Assembly: GCA_002812745.2 (NCBI GenBank)
Contig: NCSJ02000281.1
Location: 1-56,736 of the forward strand
DNA length: 56,736 nucleotides
Direction of reading: 5' to 3'
DNA from: Scytalidium lignicola
Lineage: Eukaryota; Ascomycota; Leotiomycetes
Of the stretch, positions 10,488-21,399 are shown piece after piece. The notes beneath the pieces were generated by a model, which ran no database searches, was not told the DNA's origin, and saw only the letters and a program-made list of their open reading frames with translations. Both the position numbers and the translations under genes were made by a program. The stretch's first letter is position 1. Every line of letters begins with the position of its first letter.

Positions 10488-11146
10488 TATATCAATATTT
10501 GCTCCCCAAGTCGCCCACTGCTTTGGCTAAGAGATATAGATAGGTAGCGCTTCAGCGTGTAAGTAGGCCAAGGTTGATTGCTAGATATGTGAATGGCTGC
10601 GTTAGAACAATGTATTTTTTAAAGACTGTAGAAATCAGAATTGTATTGCATGTATTTTCACGGTGTTATGGAGGTCTATTTGTACTCACGAATATAAGGG
10701 GGTGACCCAGCATGATGGGTCAACCGACGCAGTAGTAGATTTTCATTCATTTGAATGTTTAAATTAACAGTACCGCAGATGTGATGTTAGCGGTGTGGGA
10801 ATGATATTTGATACGTCCAAACATCAATGTTAACTTGGATGTACTGGTTACTACTGAAGTTACAAGCAGCGAGTTACTTCGTATAAACTATGGAGACGGA
10901 GTTTAAACGAACCGACCAATGACACAGCTTAAATCCCCACTAGGCGATCGAGGAAGTCTCTCCACGGATCGGAATTAGGGATATTTTTAGTCAAGATGAA
11001 CAACCGTGCGTGAGAGCAGCGATATAACCATTTGCACCGTTCGAGGGGATAATCAATCTGCCTCGAACAATACGTACGTGATCAACTACAACAAGGCTTG
11101 AAAGAGAAGAGGGAACGAACCGAATATATCTAACAAATCAACGCCA
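10488..11146. promoter_or_regulatory. Shared divergent promoter of lipase and Zn2Cys6 regulator
   Basis: These 659 bp separate the two start codons and hold no gene. They include a CGG triplet at 10897-10899 and CCG at 10912-10914, an inverted pair with a 12-nt spacer that encloses the palindrome GTTTAAAC. Zn2Cys6 dimers bind inverted or everted CGG half-sites, so this is a candidate operator. That reading is inference from arrangement and motif only. Confidence 0.4.
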
Positions 11147-12859
11147 ATGCCCTCCCGTATTAAGGCTCGGCCACCACGTAAAAGAGCATTCACACCAAAA
11201 ACTAGGACTGGTTGCAAGACCTGCAGGTATGGAGGACAAACTCTTTGATCCATAACCTAATCAGCTAAGTGTTCCTGCAGAATCCGCCGAATAAAGTGCG
11301 ACGAGAACAGGCCTAGCTGCGGACAATGCACCCGAGGGCGTCGGATCTGTGACGGCTACGTAAATCCTGCAAGTCCTTCTCAAACTCACCGCAGATTCGA
11401 GTCTCTTTCTGCCTCATTCACGACTATGAGTGTCTGTACCCTCATTGGGACAGACCAAGAACGCCGGTGCTTCCATTACTTCCGCTGCCGTACCGTGCCA
11501 CAGCTATCTGGCTCCTTTGAATCAACATTCTGGAATCGACTGTTGCTGCAAGCCACGCAACATCAACCGGTAGTATGGCATGCAGTGGTTGCATTGGGGT
11601 CACTGCATCGACATTTCGAGCAAAGGCATCAAAATTTGAGTGAAGCTGATGAGTTCGCACTCCAGCAATATGTCAAGGCAATTGGACTCGTTCTCAAGCC
11701 TATCCGGGAGCAAGGTCATCAGGCAGCGGACGTAGTATTGATATCCTGTGTTCTATTTGTTTGCTTTGAGGTAGCTCTCTTCCAATTATTGGTATACATT
11801 ACCTGACATCGTCTTCAGATCCTCCGGGGATATCATAGTGCAGCATTATCACACATCAATGGAGGTGTCAAGATCATCTCCGAGCTTCCATCCTGCCAGC
11901 CAAACACTACCCTATCCCTTGCCGCCAATCCATACGTCCCGCTCCCAGTATTTAAGCAAATATTTTCTCGTCTTGATGCTCAAGCTAGTCAGATATCAAA
12001 TAGGCGGCCACGGCATCTACTCTACCAAAACCTGTCAACAACTAACCCTAGTTATAATGCAGACATCCCAACTTCCTTTCAAAGCTTCGAAGCAGCCCGC
12101 AATGAATTGGACTATATCCACACAGATGCAATGATAGCAATGCAATCTCTTCCTCCTCCTTCTCCAATTACTTACCCTCCATCACCAATCGATGCGCAAA
12201 TAAAGCTATCCTTGGACTTGATCTGCAACTCTTCCACCATCAGATTGAAGAAATGGTCATCCGCCTTTGAAAGCCTTCTCCAAACACAAAAAGATAACCT
12301 AAGTGAATTCAACCAAAGGGAAGTCGACATCTTGAAACTTCATCGTGTACTGATGAGCATTAACCTCAACATTGATCTTGTCCGCGCTAAGAATGATGAA
12401 ATGATGTGGGATAATTACACCGAGGAGTTTGAAACTATGGTCAGATATGCGGAAGACCTTCTCAATTCAACAGCAACGCAAGAGCAGTCAGCATTTACGC
12501 TAGACACTGAGGTCATACTGCCCCTTTATTTCGTGGCTGTCAAGTGCCGGCATGGAAGAGTGAGGAGAAAGGCAATTTCTTTGTTACGTTCGCAGCAGAG
12601 ACAGGAGGGTGTATGGAATAGCTTTTTGACAGCGAGGGTTGCAGAACGCTCGATGCAGATTGAGGAGGAGGGCCTTGATAGCACTATAGTGGTGGCAGCG
12701 GAGGTTTTGAGGTTTAAGAGAGTCCTGGGAGTGGAAGTGAGCTTTGATTTCGAGCACAGAAGAGCGAACTTGGAGTTCGTAAAGTTGAAAGAGAATGGTG
12801 GGGTAGATAGAGTGAATGAGTGGATTGAGTGGACTAGCCTAGGGCCGAAGATACTTTAA
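11147..12859 (+). CDS. Zn(II)2Cys6 fungal transcription factor, 536 aa, three exons
   Basis: Exons are 11147-11226, 11281-11770 and 11819-12859, with 54- and 48-bp introns. The first intron splits codon 27 inside the zinc cluster. The spliced N-terminus carries C23-x2-C26-x6-C33-x6-C40-x2-C43-x6-C50, a complete binuclear zinc cluster, preceded by a basic, proline-containing arm. The rest matches the C-terminal regulatory region common in these proteins: the WNRLLLQATQHQPVVWHAVVALGSLH block near residues 120-150, helical throughout, without a canonical fungal_trans core that I can point to. It is likely a nuclear DNA-binding regulator. Its divergent position next to the secretory lipase makes that gene a candidate target. 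All exons are open and the frame is consistent. Confidence 0.9.
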
Positions 12860-13174
12860 TAATTACCTAAAGATAGAGTTTAAAGGCGACTTCGTAAATA
12901 TGTATAGGAATAGCGGATAGTATTTAAATATACGAAGTATTAAATCGCATTTTTTAAACCTGATAAAATTTAGTATATTTATATAGTTAACCCTACTAGT
13001 AAACTGAAATGATCTGGTAATACACTAATATTGATATCTAACTCTTTCTTCTCACAATCGGTAATGTCCAAAAGTCTCTCAGCCAGAACATGGGTAATAT
13101 AATCGTACTTGCCCTTAACAATGGCCTTTTCTTTCGCTTTATTCTGCCAAATACAGATCAACGTGTATAAAGTT

Positions 13175-13395
13175 ATTTAAGTACTACCACCTTTTTGAAT
13201 ACTACAATTTATTAGTACTAGCACCCTTCTTAAGTCCTGTAGATTTTATTTTAGAACTAGTACCTTTCTGAGCTGTGTAGATCTATTAGTACCTCTTCTT
13301 GATCCGCGGTTATTAATAATACTAGTATTCTTAATTCTGCAGAGTCTGGAAAGTACTAGTACCCCTTTTATCTCGCAAGTTTATTAATTCTAGTA
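13175..13395. repeat. Second minisatellite-like array, related to 8700-8890
   Basis: Four to five imperfect units of the same theme occur (TTTATTAGTACTAGCACCC then TTCTTAAGTCCTGTAG, with GAACTAGTACCTTTCTG and similar). They are more diverged than the 8.7-kb array. The array stands just before the AT-rich block. Upstream, 12860-13174 is AT-rich with a 60-codon minus frame at 12979-13161 that I do not recognise. Confidence 0.6.
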
Positions 13396-15635
13396 ATTAA
13401 ATTAACTTTGTAGATATTATCCAAGAAGTTTTACTATTATTTAGCATTTTTATAAAAGCATAAATTTAATANTTTTTTTGATTTGAACTTTGTCTTTAGT
13501 AAACATGAAGGTTTTAATCTGATTAGTAAATGAGAAGATATTCTAATAATATATTTTATTATTTTTTTAACAACATTAACATTTAACCATTTGTAATCTT
13601 TAAACATGTTTAGATAAAAGTATTTTAAATTAACAACTTTAAGAATTAGTTGTTAAGTTATTAAAGTTATGTTCTTGATAATTTCAGCTATTTACTATAG
13701 CTTTTTAAGGTTAAATCCAGGTATTATAATAGTGTTTGATTGTTCTTTAAATAATTCTGAGGATTGTTTGTGTTTTAGAAAAGGTAAAAGATATCTTCTG
13801 AATTCTTTAACAATTAATTCTAGTAATCTAGTTTATAAAAAAGAAGTTAAAGCTTTTATTAGTAGTAAGGAAAAAAAAAGGTAAAGTTAAGTTTAATAGA
13901 AGAGAAGATAGTATAATTCTTAAGTTTAATAGAGAAAAAGATAGTATGATCCTTTTATTAATTCTTAAACTAAATATAGTAAACAATTATTCCTCTTATA
14001 TTATTACAGTATTTTCTACAAGGGTTTAAGTTAAATTTACTGTACTATTTACTTTTATATTTTAGGTTTAAACTGTTAATAGTAAGAAAAGTAATACAAT
14101 TGGTTTAGGCTATAGTTATTTTTACTTTATTATAATTGAATTAAATATAAATTGTATGTAACTTTGTTATAAAAGCAAACTGAGAAAATCGATAATTGTT
14201 AAGGTTAAATTTAAAAGTATTTTTAAGTTAGGTTAAAAGGGAATTATCGAATTTATATTATTTAAGTTCGTTAAAACTAAAACTAAAACTAAAAGAATAA
14301 GTATTAGCAAATTAGATATTAGCAGATTGGAAATTGAATTTGAAAGATTTATAAAAGTGATTTGAACTGTAACCTTTTCGAAATGCTAAATCATAGTATG
14401 TAGTTGTTTTTTTAACGTTGCTTACTTAATAGAATAAGCTGACATTAAAGATTTAGTTTCTTGGTGATATAATAACGAAATTCTTATTTGATTGATTTTT
14501 GTTAGGTGATATTTTAATATCTTCGTAGTAAATGGATAATTGAATTCTTTAAACTGGTGAAAATGTTCAGCAAGTATTACCAGGTCTGAAAGTATAGAAG
14601 AAATGTGTTAAGGAGGCTTTGTAGCCTTAAAATTATATAGTAGGCTTTGGTAAAGCTTGTAATGATGATTCTTTAGGCTTCCTGATAGTCCTGGCCAACT
14701 GCATTAGCTGGCTGATCAGAACAGTAACATTGTTACCATTTTGTTATACTATAAGCAAGTAATTATAAGTAATAAAAGTGATAATCTATTAAAGAGCTTA
14801 TGCTATAGCCTAATATAACCATGGAAAGCTTATAAATAGACTGTTGTTAAAGTTAAAAGTTTGATTAAAGTTTTACTTTTTCTTTAATGTTGTTAAATAA
14901 AGTAGATTAGCTTTATTGTAAATTTGTTCAAGTGTTTTGNTTTTTATAAGTATAATTGACAAATATAATCATATCTAGAAAACTTAATATAATTATAAAA
15001 TCTGTATAAATTTCTTAATTGAACATATTAATAATTATATTAATAACATTAACATAATTTGTTAATTTTCTTTATAAAAATAAGGTTTTATTAGACAGGA
15101 TAATAATTATAACTTGGTTAAAGAAGAATTCGAATATAATATTACTCTTATATACTATAAGTGTTTTAGTATAAAACTGGTTTAATTTAATGAGCAAAGA
15201 GTTGTAAGTAACTGTTGAGTATATTTTTAGATTGAAGCAGTATAGATTACAAGGCTTGTTAAATACACAAAGATTATCAAGACTTGGGAATTCAAGAATT
15301 TTATTCTATTTATACATCTTGACTTTAACAAAGACAAGACTAAAGTTAAGAATATGTTTTAAAGCTTGTTAAGCAGTTACTTTATGACTTTTGTAAACTT
15401 ATTATATTTTAATACACACTTGGAAGAAGTTAATTCAAGAAGCAAGCTTGATTTAGCCTTTTTCTGATATACTTTATTGGAAGTATTGTTGTGTTTGAAA
15501 AGCATAACTTTAATTACTTTACTTTCAAGTGGCTACAAACTCTTTATAAGCTGAAAATATTCAAATTCTCTGCCTTCCAAGACTGAATAGTAACCGACGA
15601 AAATATCACTGTCATCCGTAAGCTGATAAGCTTAG
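13396..15635. other. AT-rich, RIP-like block without intact genes
   Basis: This is extreme AT-rich sequence containing N bases at 13472 and 14940. The only open frame of note (plus 13669-13884, 71 codons) is low in complexity and unrecognised. No terminal repeats or polymerase motifs can be read. It merges at its right edge into the damaged MYND gene. Confidence 0.5.
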
Positions 15636-16978
15636 TATATTGCAGATGTCATGATGCCAAAGTTTGAACCTGAACCCCTGATAGCCCAGAACAGATCTGG
15701 GTTTTGCGTCTTCGATACCTCGACGACTTTACCTCAGAGCAGAGCTAGGAAAGCGATAGGAGATTGGAGGAGATTCACCGCTTGGACGGTGTCATCGACC
15801 AACTCGGCACAGAGGGGATTTTGGTATCCCCACTCCGGACCCTCCGCTACTTTGATCAACAGGTACGTCTCTATAACGACCAAGGGCGAGAGGACGTTGG
15901 TTTCGCGCAGGCCTTTGTCAATGCCGCTCAGCTTGTCATCGCCAATAGCGACTTGGCAAGAGGACGCATCTTCGCGGAGAGGGCGGCGTCTGTTTGGAAG
16001 ACTACCCTTGGCGGTGATAGCACGCAAGCTATCAAGCACGGAGCTCTAGCACAAGACCCCTCGAAGTACGAGCTATTCGGAATCTCAATGAAGTGGAAGA
16101 CAAAAGTAGATGAAGCCCTGCAAGGACTTGAACCGCGCAACTTCGAAGACTGGCTTTGGAGGAGGGAGAAGCCAAAAGCCCTGGGACAGCTAGCGAATCT
16201 ACGGAGCCGTGCGATGTTCCCCGGGTTCATTGACCTCCCAGACGAGAACGACGTCGATCCGGACTTCTATGAGGGCAGTGACATGGTTACTTACCGACCG
16301 CGACGCCATTGGTGCTTTTTGGGTGAGATTATGGATTTCACTACACTCCATCATCTAGAGATAGAAACTAAGGATGTTGATGGCGGGAAAATTCCACTGC
16401 ACTTCTACACTGACGGCCGAGGCAGTGAATTGGCACCTGCTCAAGTTCGAAGCGGGTACACAGTCGCAATTCTATACGCAAAACGTCACGTATTTACGTT
16501 TGGGGNCCCCGGTATTCGCCATGAGGATCCCCGGATGATCAAGGTATTATAAAATTGCTAATCTACAGCTTGATCTATGTTTACTAACCGAACGGGACAT
16601 CGTATAGGTCTTTCCACTGTCACTGGATAAGTTACTGGCGTTGAACGACCCGGTCTAACAGTTCTCAACAGAGCTTGGTGGTATCAGAATGTGTCACGGG
16701 TGCGGTAAGAAGGCAGCATCTCTGCAACGGTGCGGCAAGTGCTCGTCTTTCTGGTATTGCGATAGGGTAAGACTGCCATTGAAAAACTTCAACTCGGATG
16801 CTAATATGGGCGTGATAAGGCCTGCTAAGTAGCTGGCTGGAAAGAGAAAGGTCACAAGGCTGATTGCAAGCTCCTCAAGGATCCCGATTATCCCGATTTG
16901 CGAGGAATGTTCATTCTCAAATGGGACGAATTTAATAACTATATTCGATTCCCTCTCCACGCTGCAGGAGGACTCTAA
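15636..16978 (+). pseudogene. 5'-truncated MYND zinc-finger gene with C-to-T stops
   Basis: The downstream part reads as a fungal MYND-domain protein: HRLDGVIDQLGTEG, VGFAQAFVNAAQL, DFYEGSDMVTYRPRRHW, then the finger CHGCGKKAASLQRCGKCSS with FWYCDR and HKADC. Introns are 16544-16607 and 16767-16819. Three in-frame stops sit where Gln is expected: TAG at 15746, TAA at 16656 and TAA at 16826, the last within the finger right after its sixth zinc-ligand Cys. Two TGA codons near 15665-15671 fit CGA-to-TGA. The N-terminus, which in relatives I recall carries SET-type sequence, dissolves into the AT-rich block; only a CRCHDAK remnant remains. An N lies at 16506. The gene is non-functional as written, although the codons elsewhere are little changed. 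Confidence 0.75.
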
Positions 16979-17161
16979 ATAGTCTACTTTCAATCGCCTA
17001 GGAAGAGAGCTTGAAGAGAATACGGCGCTGAGACTTCATTTACTAATTTCCATAACTACGGTCTTATTTTCCCTTTTGTAAAACTCCTGCTTATCTTCTA
17101 TTTGCAGGTAGTCTGCTTACTGTTCGTTATTCTTCCCTCCTTGTTTTGCTGAAGCAATTTT

Positions 17162-17511
17162 CTACTCTCTTGTATGTTTAGAAAGGCGTTTCTCGATATC
17201 TTCTGGTGGTATATTCTTTAAGAGAGGATAAGCAGTTTGCTATATAAGTATTAGCATTGGTCGTGTATTTCAAGTAAATAATTGCTTTTACTTACTGTCT
17301 TTGCTATAAATGGTGGCCACGATATATAACCCTTGGATTTGTACGTAGTATATTGACTATGCTTACAAATAATTAGAGTTATGTCAATATTATCAAGTTC
17401 TTTTAATTTATAAGCTTTCTTAATTAAAGTTTTTTTTTTCTTATTTATTCTTTTGTTCTTTCTCTTTCTTCTTTTTCTCTTATTATTTCGTTTGACATTT
17501 CTATTATCCAT
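17162..17511 (-). CDS. Small MADS-box-like protein, 97 aa, two exons
   Basis: Exon 1 is 17511-17296 and exon 2 is 17239-17162, with a 56-bp intron (GTAAGT donor, GCTAAT branch, TATAG acceptor). The join is in phase and gives 97 residues. After a lysine/arginine-rich start, residues about 26-60 read KKKTLIKKAYKLKELDNIDI followed by TLIICKHSQYTTY. This resembles the DNA-binding helix and first strand of MADS (SRF-type) domains (KK-A-x-L-x-x-L-x-D-x-x-x-x-L-I-I). The C-terminus reads SWPPFIAKT, then QTAYPLLKNIPPEDIEKRLS. Short fungal proteins of this kind are known to me only as uncharacterised. Codons are strongly AT-biased, and several Lys positions could be G-to-A changes from Glu or Arg, so mild RIP is possible, yet no stop interrupts the frame. 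Confidence 0.6.
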
Positions 17512-18119
17512 TAATATTGAAAAGTGATTTGTTTAGTCAGTTTTGATGTACTTCTAGCATTAAGCTTAAAGCATTTAAGAGTTGTTTGTTATTTTAAGCT
17601 ATGTTTTGTTAAAGACCTTCTGTTCTGATAGTTGTCTTTGAGGACTTTTATATTAGTAGCCTATAAGGGCTCAGCTTTAAAATTAGGCTGAGTGAAGACA
17701 GCCTCCTTATAATCTGACCAGCTGTTAGACCGGCCCTTTATCAGTTGAGATAGGAGTTTTATTTTTCTGTGCCTTTTACTGCATTCTCTCAAATCTAACG
17801 GATATAGCCTATCATAGGTATTTCTGGCCTTAAGATTATTCACCAAGACTAGTGCTGACGCCGTAAACTGCATCAAGTAATGGTTGAATTGTAAAGTGAA
17901 CCTGGAATGTTTAATCTAATACAGCCAATGAACATTGTCTTAATAGCAGAGTTCTATAGCACAAACAGCGCTGTATTTACAATAACTAGGTCGGACACTG
18001 CATTGTTTATGATCGGCCGAAGCATGTATTCATGTACTTAAGTCGAGGAATCCCCAATAATCCAATTTCGTACCCCGTATTCGCTATTAACCTATACCCT
18101 ATTTTTTTTCAACCTGGGA
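17512..18119. other. AT-rich spacer, no gene recognised
   Basis: There is no supported gene. A minus frame at 17661-17876 (71 codons) lies upstream of the MADS-like start and is unrecognised; it may be leader sequence or a decayed fragment. Confidence 0.35.
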
Positions 18120-19274
18120 CATGCTGTCAATTTTGAGATCCTCAAATTCATACAGTATCTTTGTGTAGCACTTGCAATTCCGGTTCTCTCGGATGCTATA
18201 AACATACCCCAAAAAATCATCGTAAACTCCGGCCGACCCACATTCTATAACCCCTCAACCTTAGTCCCTGGCAAGATCGCACTGGAAGAACATGTTGGTA
18301 ACACTCTTTTCAGCGGAACCTTCACAACTCCCTTCGTAAACCTCACAAATGAAGTGAATTTCGGCCTCCCAATATACTTACAAGATGTCTCCACACGGAT
18401 CATGGATATCGATTCCTGGGTAGCCGCAATGGATGCTGCAAATATCAGCCTTAGCGTACTCCTCTTCGGGGCACCGGGCATCCAAGGCGTTTTCAACTCC
18501 ACTTTCGCGACACTAGCAGCGACCTACGTGAACGATGAACTATCTAGGGTCTAATTACAAGCATGGGAACTACTTCTCCCGCTTCGGATTTTGGTGTAGC
18601 AATGTGTTGCAAGATCCTATCACAGCAGCAACCGAGCTCGAGCGATGTGTAAAGCAGCTTGGAGGCGTCGGATCTTTCGTTGGTAGGTACACAAACAATG
18701 GATCAGCCAACAACGCGGTTTATTTGGACGACCCTATCAATGCCCCGTTTCTAGAAAAGGTAGTCGAGTTAGATGTTCCGATCTATCTCCACCCCCGTGA
18801 GCCGCCTCCAAACCAGCAAAGGGTGTACCAAGACTATAACTTCCTCGCTGGATCGCCATGGGGTTTCTCTTCGGAGACCTCAGCCCATGTCCTGCGCCTT
18901 ATGGTTGCGGGAATCTTCGATAAATACCCAACCCTGAAGATCATTCTGGGTCACTGTGGTGAGGGCTTGCCATTCTTCCTTGCAAGGATCGATCAACGGT
19001 TGCGCCACATGACACATTATTGGCCTGCCAAGCAAACCATGACCCATTACTGGGAGAATAACTTCTATGTGACAATCTCTAGAGTTCAAGATACAGAGAC
19101 ATTGATAGATACTCTGAGCAGGACTGGGGAGGATCGGGTAATGTTAGTGTAGATTATCCATTTGAGGACGATGTTGAGACTGGTTCATGGTTTGATCGGT
19201 TAGAGCCGAATGGACATACGAAGGAGAAGATTGGGTTCCAGAACGCCAGGAAGTTGTTGAAGCTTGGTTCTTGA
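18120..19274 (+). pseudogene. Frameshifted amidohydrolase (resorcylate-decarboxylase-like) gene
   Basis: Three plus-strand segments join into one amidohydrolase-2 family protein. Segment 1 (frame of 18354, to about 18545) has KIALEEHVGN and ends TYVNDEL. Segment 2 (18545-19143) has SNYKHGNYFSRFGFWCS, then LQDPITAATELERC, the metal-site region DVPIYLHPREPP, HCGEGLPF and DTLSRTGEDRVM. Segment 3 (19145-19274) has VDYPFEDDVETGSWFDRLEP and NARKLLKLGS. The family includes 2,3-dihydroxybenzoate and gamma-resorcylate decarboxylases, which use a metal bound by Glu/His/His/Asp. The segment joins need a +1 correction near 18545 and a one-base addition near 19145. The upstream frame is open back to a TAA near 18050 and encodes a signal-peptide-like stretch (KFIQYLCVALAIPVLSDA), but no in-frame ATG is present. 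Either a pseudogene or sequencing indels explain this. Confidence 0.7.
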
Positions 19275-20358
19275 GACAATGGTAACTTTTCTCGAGGTGC
19301 TACAATAGTATTACGGTGCTGGATCTTAAACTCTTAAATTTTGTAACTTATGAGAACTTCTTCAATGCTCACCAATCTATACGATACCTAGTTTCTGTTG
19401 TTACATATATTCATTCGTCGCATATGAAGATTCGTTGCCCGTCGACTTCTTCAAACTTTGTAGTCGATGTCTATAGACACCCAATACTTGCTGAATCTCA
19501 GACTCTTTCGATCGAAGCATTCAGGGAGAATGTGACCGTGAATAGGATGATTATATGTATTGCGATAAGAATCCATCCTTCGCATGGTCCAGTTACTCCG
19601 AGACTTCACACTGTGTGCACTTGACTTGGATGATCTAGACTACTGTATCTATAACACACTCTATCACTTCAAAAAGGACCAATCTCGGCTGCTTGCCAAT
19701 CGTTCCCTAGATCATTCAACCTTGGCGGGAAAGGAAAGGTTGCGTCTAGCATCGGTCGAAATGTTGACGTGGCAAAAGGTTCGAGTTGCACTGACGCCCA
19801 ACCGAGTTGTTCCCACCCCCAAAAAAGCCGTATATGGCGAGGCTGGAGCTTGACATATTGAGATATTTCAGCTATCATCTCGTCGTCCCGCTGCCGCTGG
19901 GCGTCATGTCTACACCCAGCTCCCCAGTTTCCGCTCTACCACACAGCCTCATGCTTCTTGGCCTCCTGCGAGTCTGCATTGCACGTTCCAACCATTCGCA
20001 CAGCCCATCACACCCGCCCCGCCATCCATCTTCCCTAGCAGTCAGGGGTCCTGCCATTTATCGCTAGGCTGGATTCCGCCGCAATTGAGATCCGGATAAC
20101 TCAGCTCACCCCCCGCAAACCCACTACGTGTCAGAACATCTCCGACTTTCGCACTGCGAGGGCAGCCGCATGTTGTCCCGCCTCCGCTTGCCATCTCCAT
20201 TTACTATTTTCCTATTTCGCATCTGTCGCTAACCCCTAGATGCTGATATCACGACTATTGTCCTAGTTGGCTGCCCCCTTAAGCTGGCGTCGTCCCCAGG
20301 TCAGGGCCGCCAGCAACTACCGAGGGCGACAACACTCTTCTGGGTTCTCAGGGTCACA
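19275..20358. promoter_or_regulatory. Intergenic region upstream of the BAG gene
   Basis: No gene is supported. The right half is C-rich with balanced composition, as is usual for promoters and leaders of expressed fungal genes. Short open frames on both strands (about 60-102 codons) overlap each other and show no known motif. Confidence 0.35.
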
Positions 20359-21291
20359 ATGAGCCGCTGGGGTTCTAGCATCTGGGGAAGGAATAACACC
20401 CGAAGGAATAAAGCCCTTATAGTGTTCACCCCGAGCCAATACGAAGCCTCAGACGATGCCATCTCCTTATCGCAAGATCTCCAGGAACCTAGCAGAACTT
20501 ATGATCCACAGAACAGATTAGTATATACTCCATCATCAGTTGAAGATGACTTTCTCTTGATCAAGTATAAAGGTGCCACCTATTCCATCAGGTTCCCAGC
20601 ATACAGCATTGAGGAAGGCAAGTTGCAAGTACGAGATGTAAAAGAACGAGTCGCTGCTGTCTTAGACCTCCCTAGCAGAACGAAGATGAGATTGGTAAAT
20701 AAGGGGCGGATATTGAAGGATGACTATGTACCATGCCGAGACTACAACGTTAAAAACCAGTCGGAGATCTTATGTGTTATAACAGAAATTCCTATCATCA
20801 ACGGCAATGATTCAGATAATCAAAGCGAGGATGTCCAACAAATAAAGCAGACTAAGNAAAAAACGTAGCTGGAAGTCTAAGAGTGGAAAGGGAAAAAAAG
20901 GTGATGAGACTTTATCACATCTTGCTAGCTCATCTTTACAGACACTACTCAAACCTCAACGCCTTCAACAGCCTTTCCTAATACCCCGATAGACAAGCTA
21001 AAGGCGATTGCAAACAATTTCCATGACAAAATCCTACCATTATGTAACAAATTTATCGATTCACCTCCTACAGAAGAAAAGAAGAAACAATTCGAGCATG
21101 TGAAGTTATCCGAAATAATAATGAACGATGTTTTGTTGAAGCTAGATGCAGTGGTGACAGATGGGGATGATTCAGCAAGACAGAGAAGAAAGGAGCTTGT
21201 TCGAGAGGCACAGGCTATATTGCATCGACTTGACGCTGAGCGTGAGAATGGTAGAGAAGATACTGGAGTTGATGAGTTACGTGGCGGCTAA
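20359..21291 (+). pseudogene. Ubiquitin-like/BAG-domain protein with two frame breaks
   Basis: The start MSRWGSSIWGRNNTRRNK opens a frame with a ubiquitin-like domain at about residues 70-150 (LLIKYKGATYSIRFPAYS to NVKNQSEILCV). After a lysine-rich linker, a BAG domain follows at about 20975-21270 (DKLKAIANNFHDKILPLC, KLSEIIMNDVLLKLDAVV, ELVREAQAILHRLDAE). BAG proteins bind the Hsp70 ATPase domain and promote nucleotide exchange. The frame is lost twice: at the A-run with an N at 20857, and again between about 20930 and 20968, where the SSSLQT frame changes to TQTSTPSTAF. Net phase is restored. A homopolymer consensus error at the N is quite possible, so the gene may be intact in the organism. 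No intron is needed. Confidence 0.6.
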
Positions 21292-21399
21292 GGCTCTAGA
21301 AATTGGCAGGAACAGTTTCAAGAAAGTAGCGACAGCCCGGAAAGTTTGTTTGATTCGCAAGATCAGAAGAGTGGGCCTATTGCAGGATTGAGTCATGAA

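Noticed and set aside
17251..17511. Lysine-rich 86-codon frame dismissed as low complexity
   Set aside because: The dismissal was withdrawn: splicing to 17239-17162 removes the run-on and gives a conserved-looking C-terminus, so it is listed as a gene.
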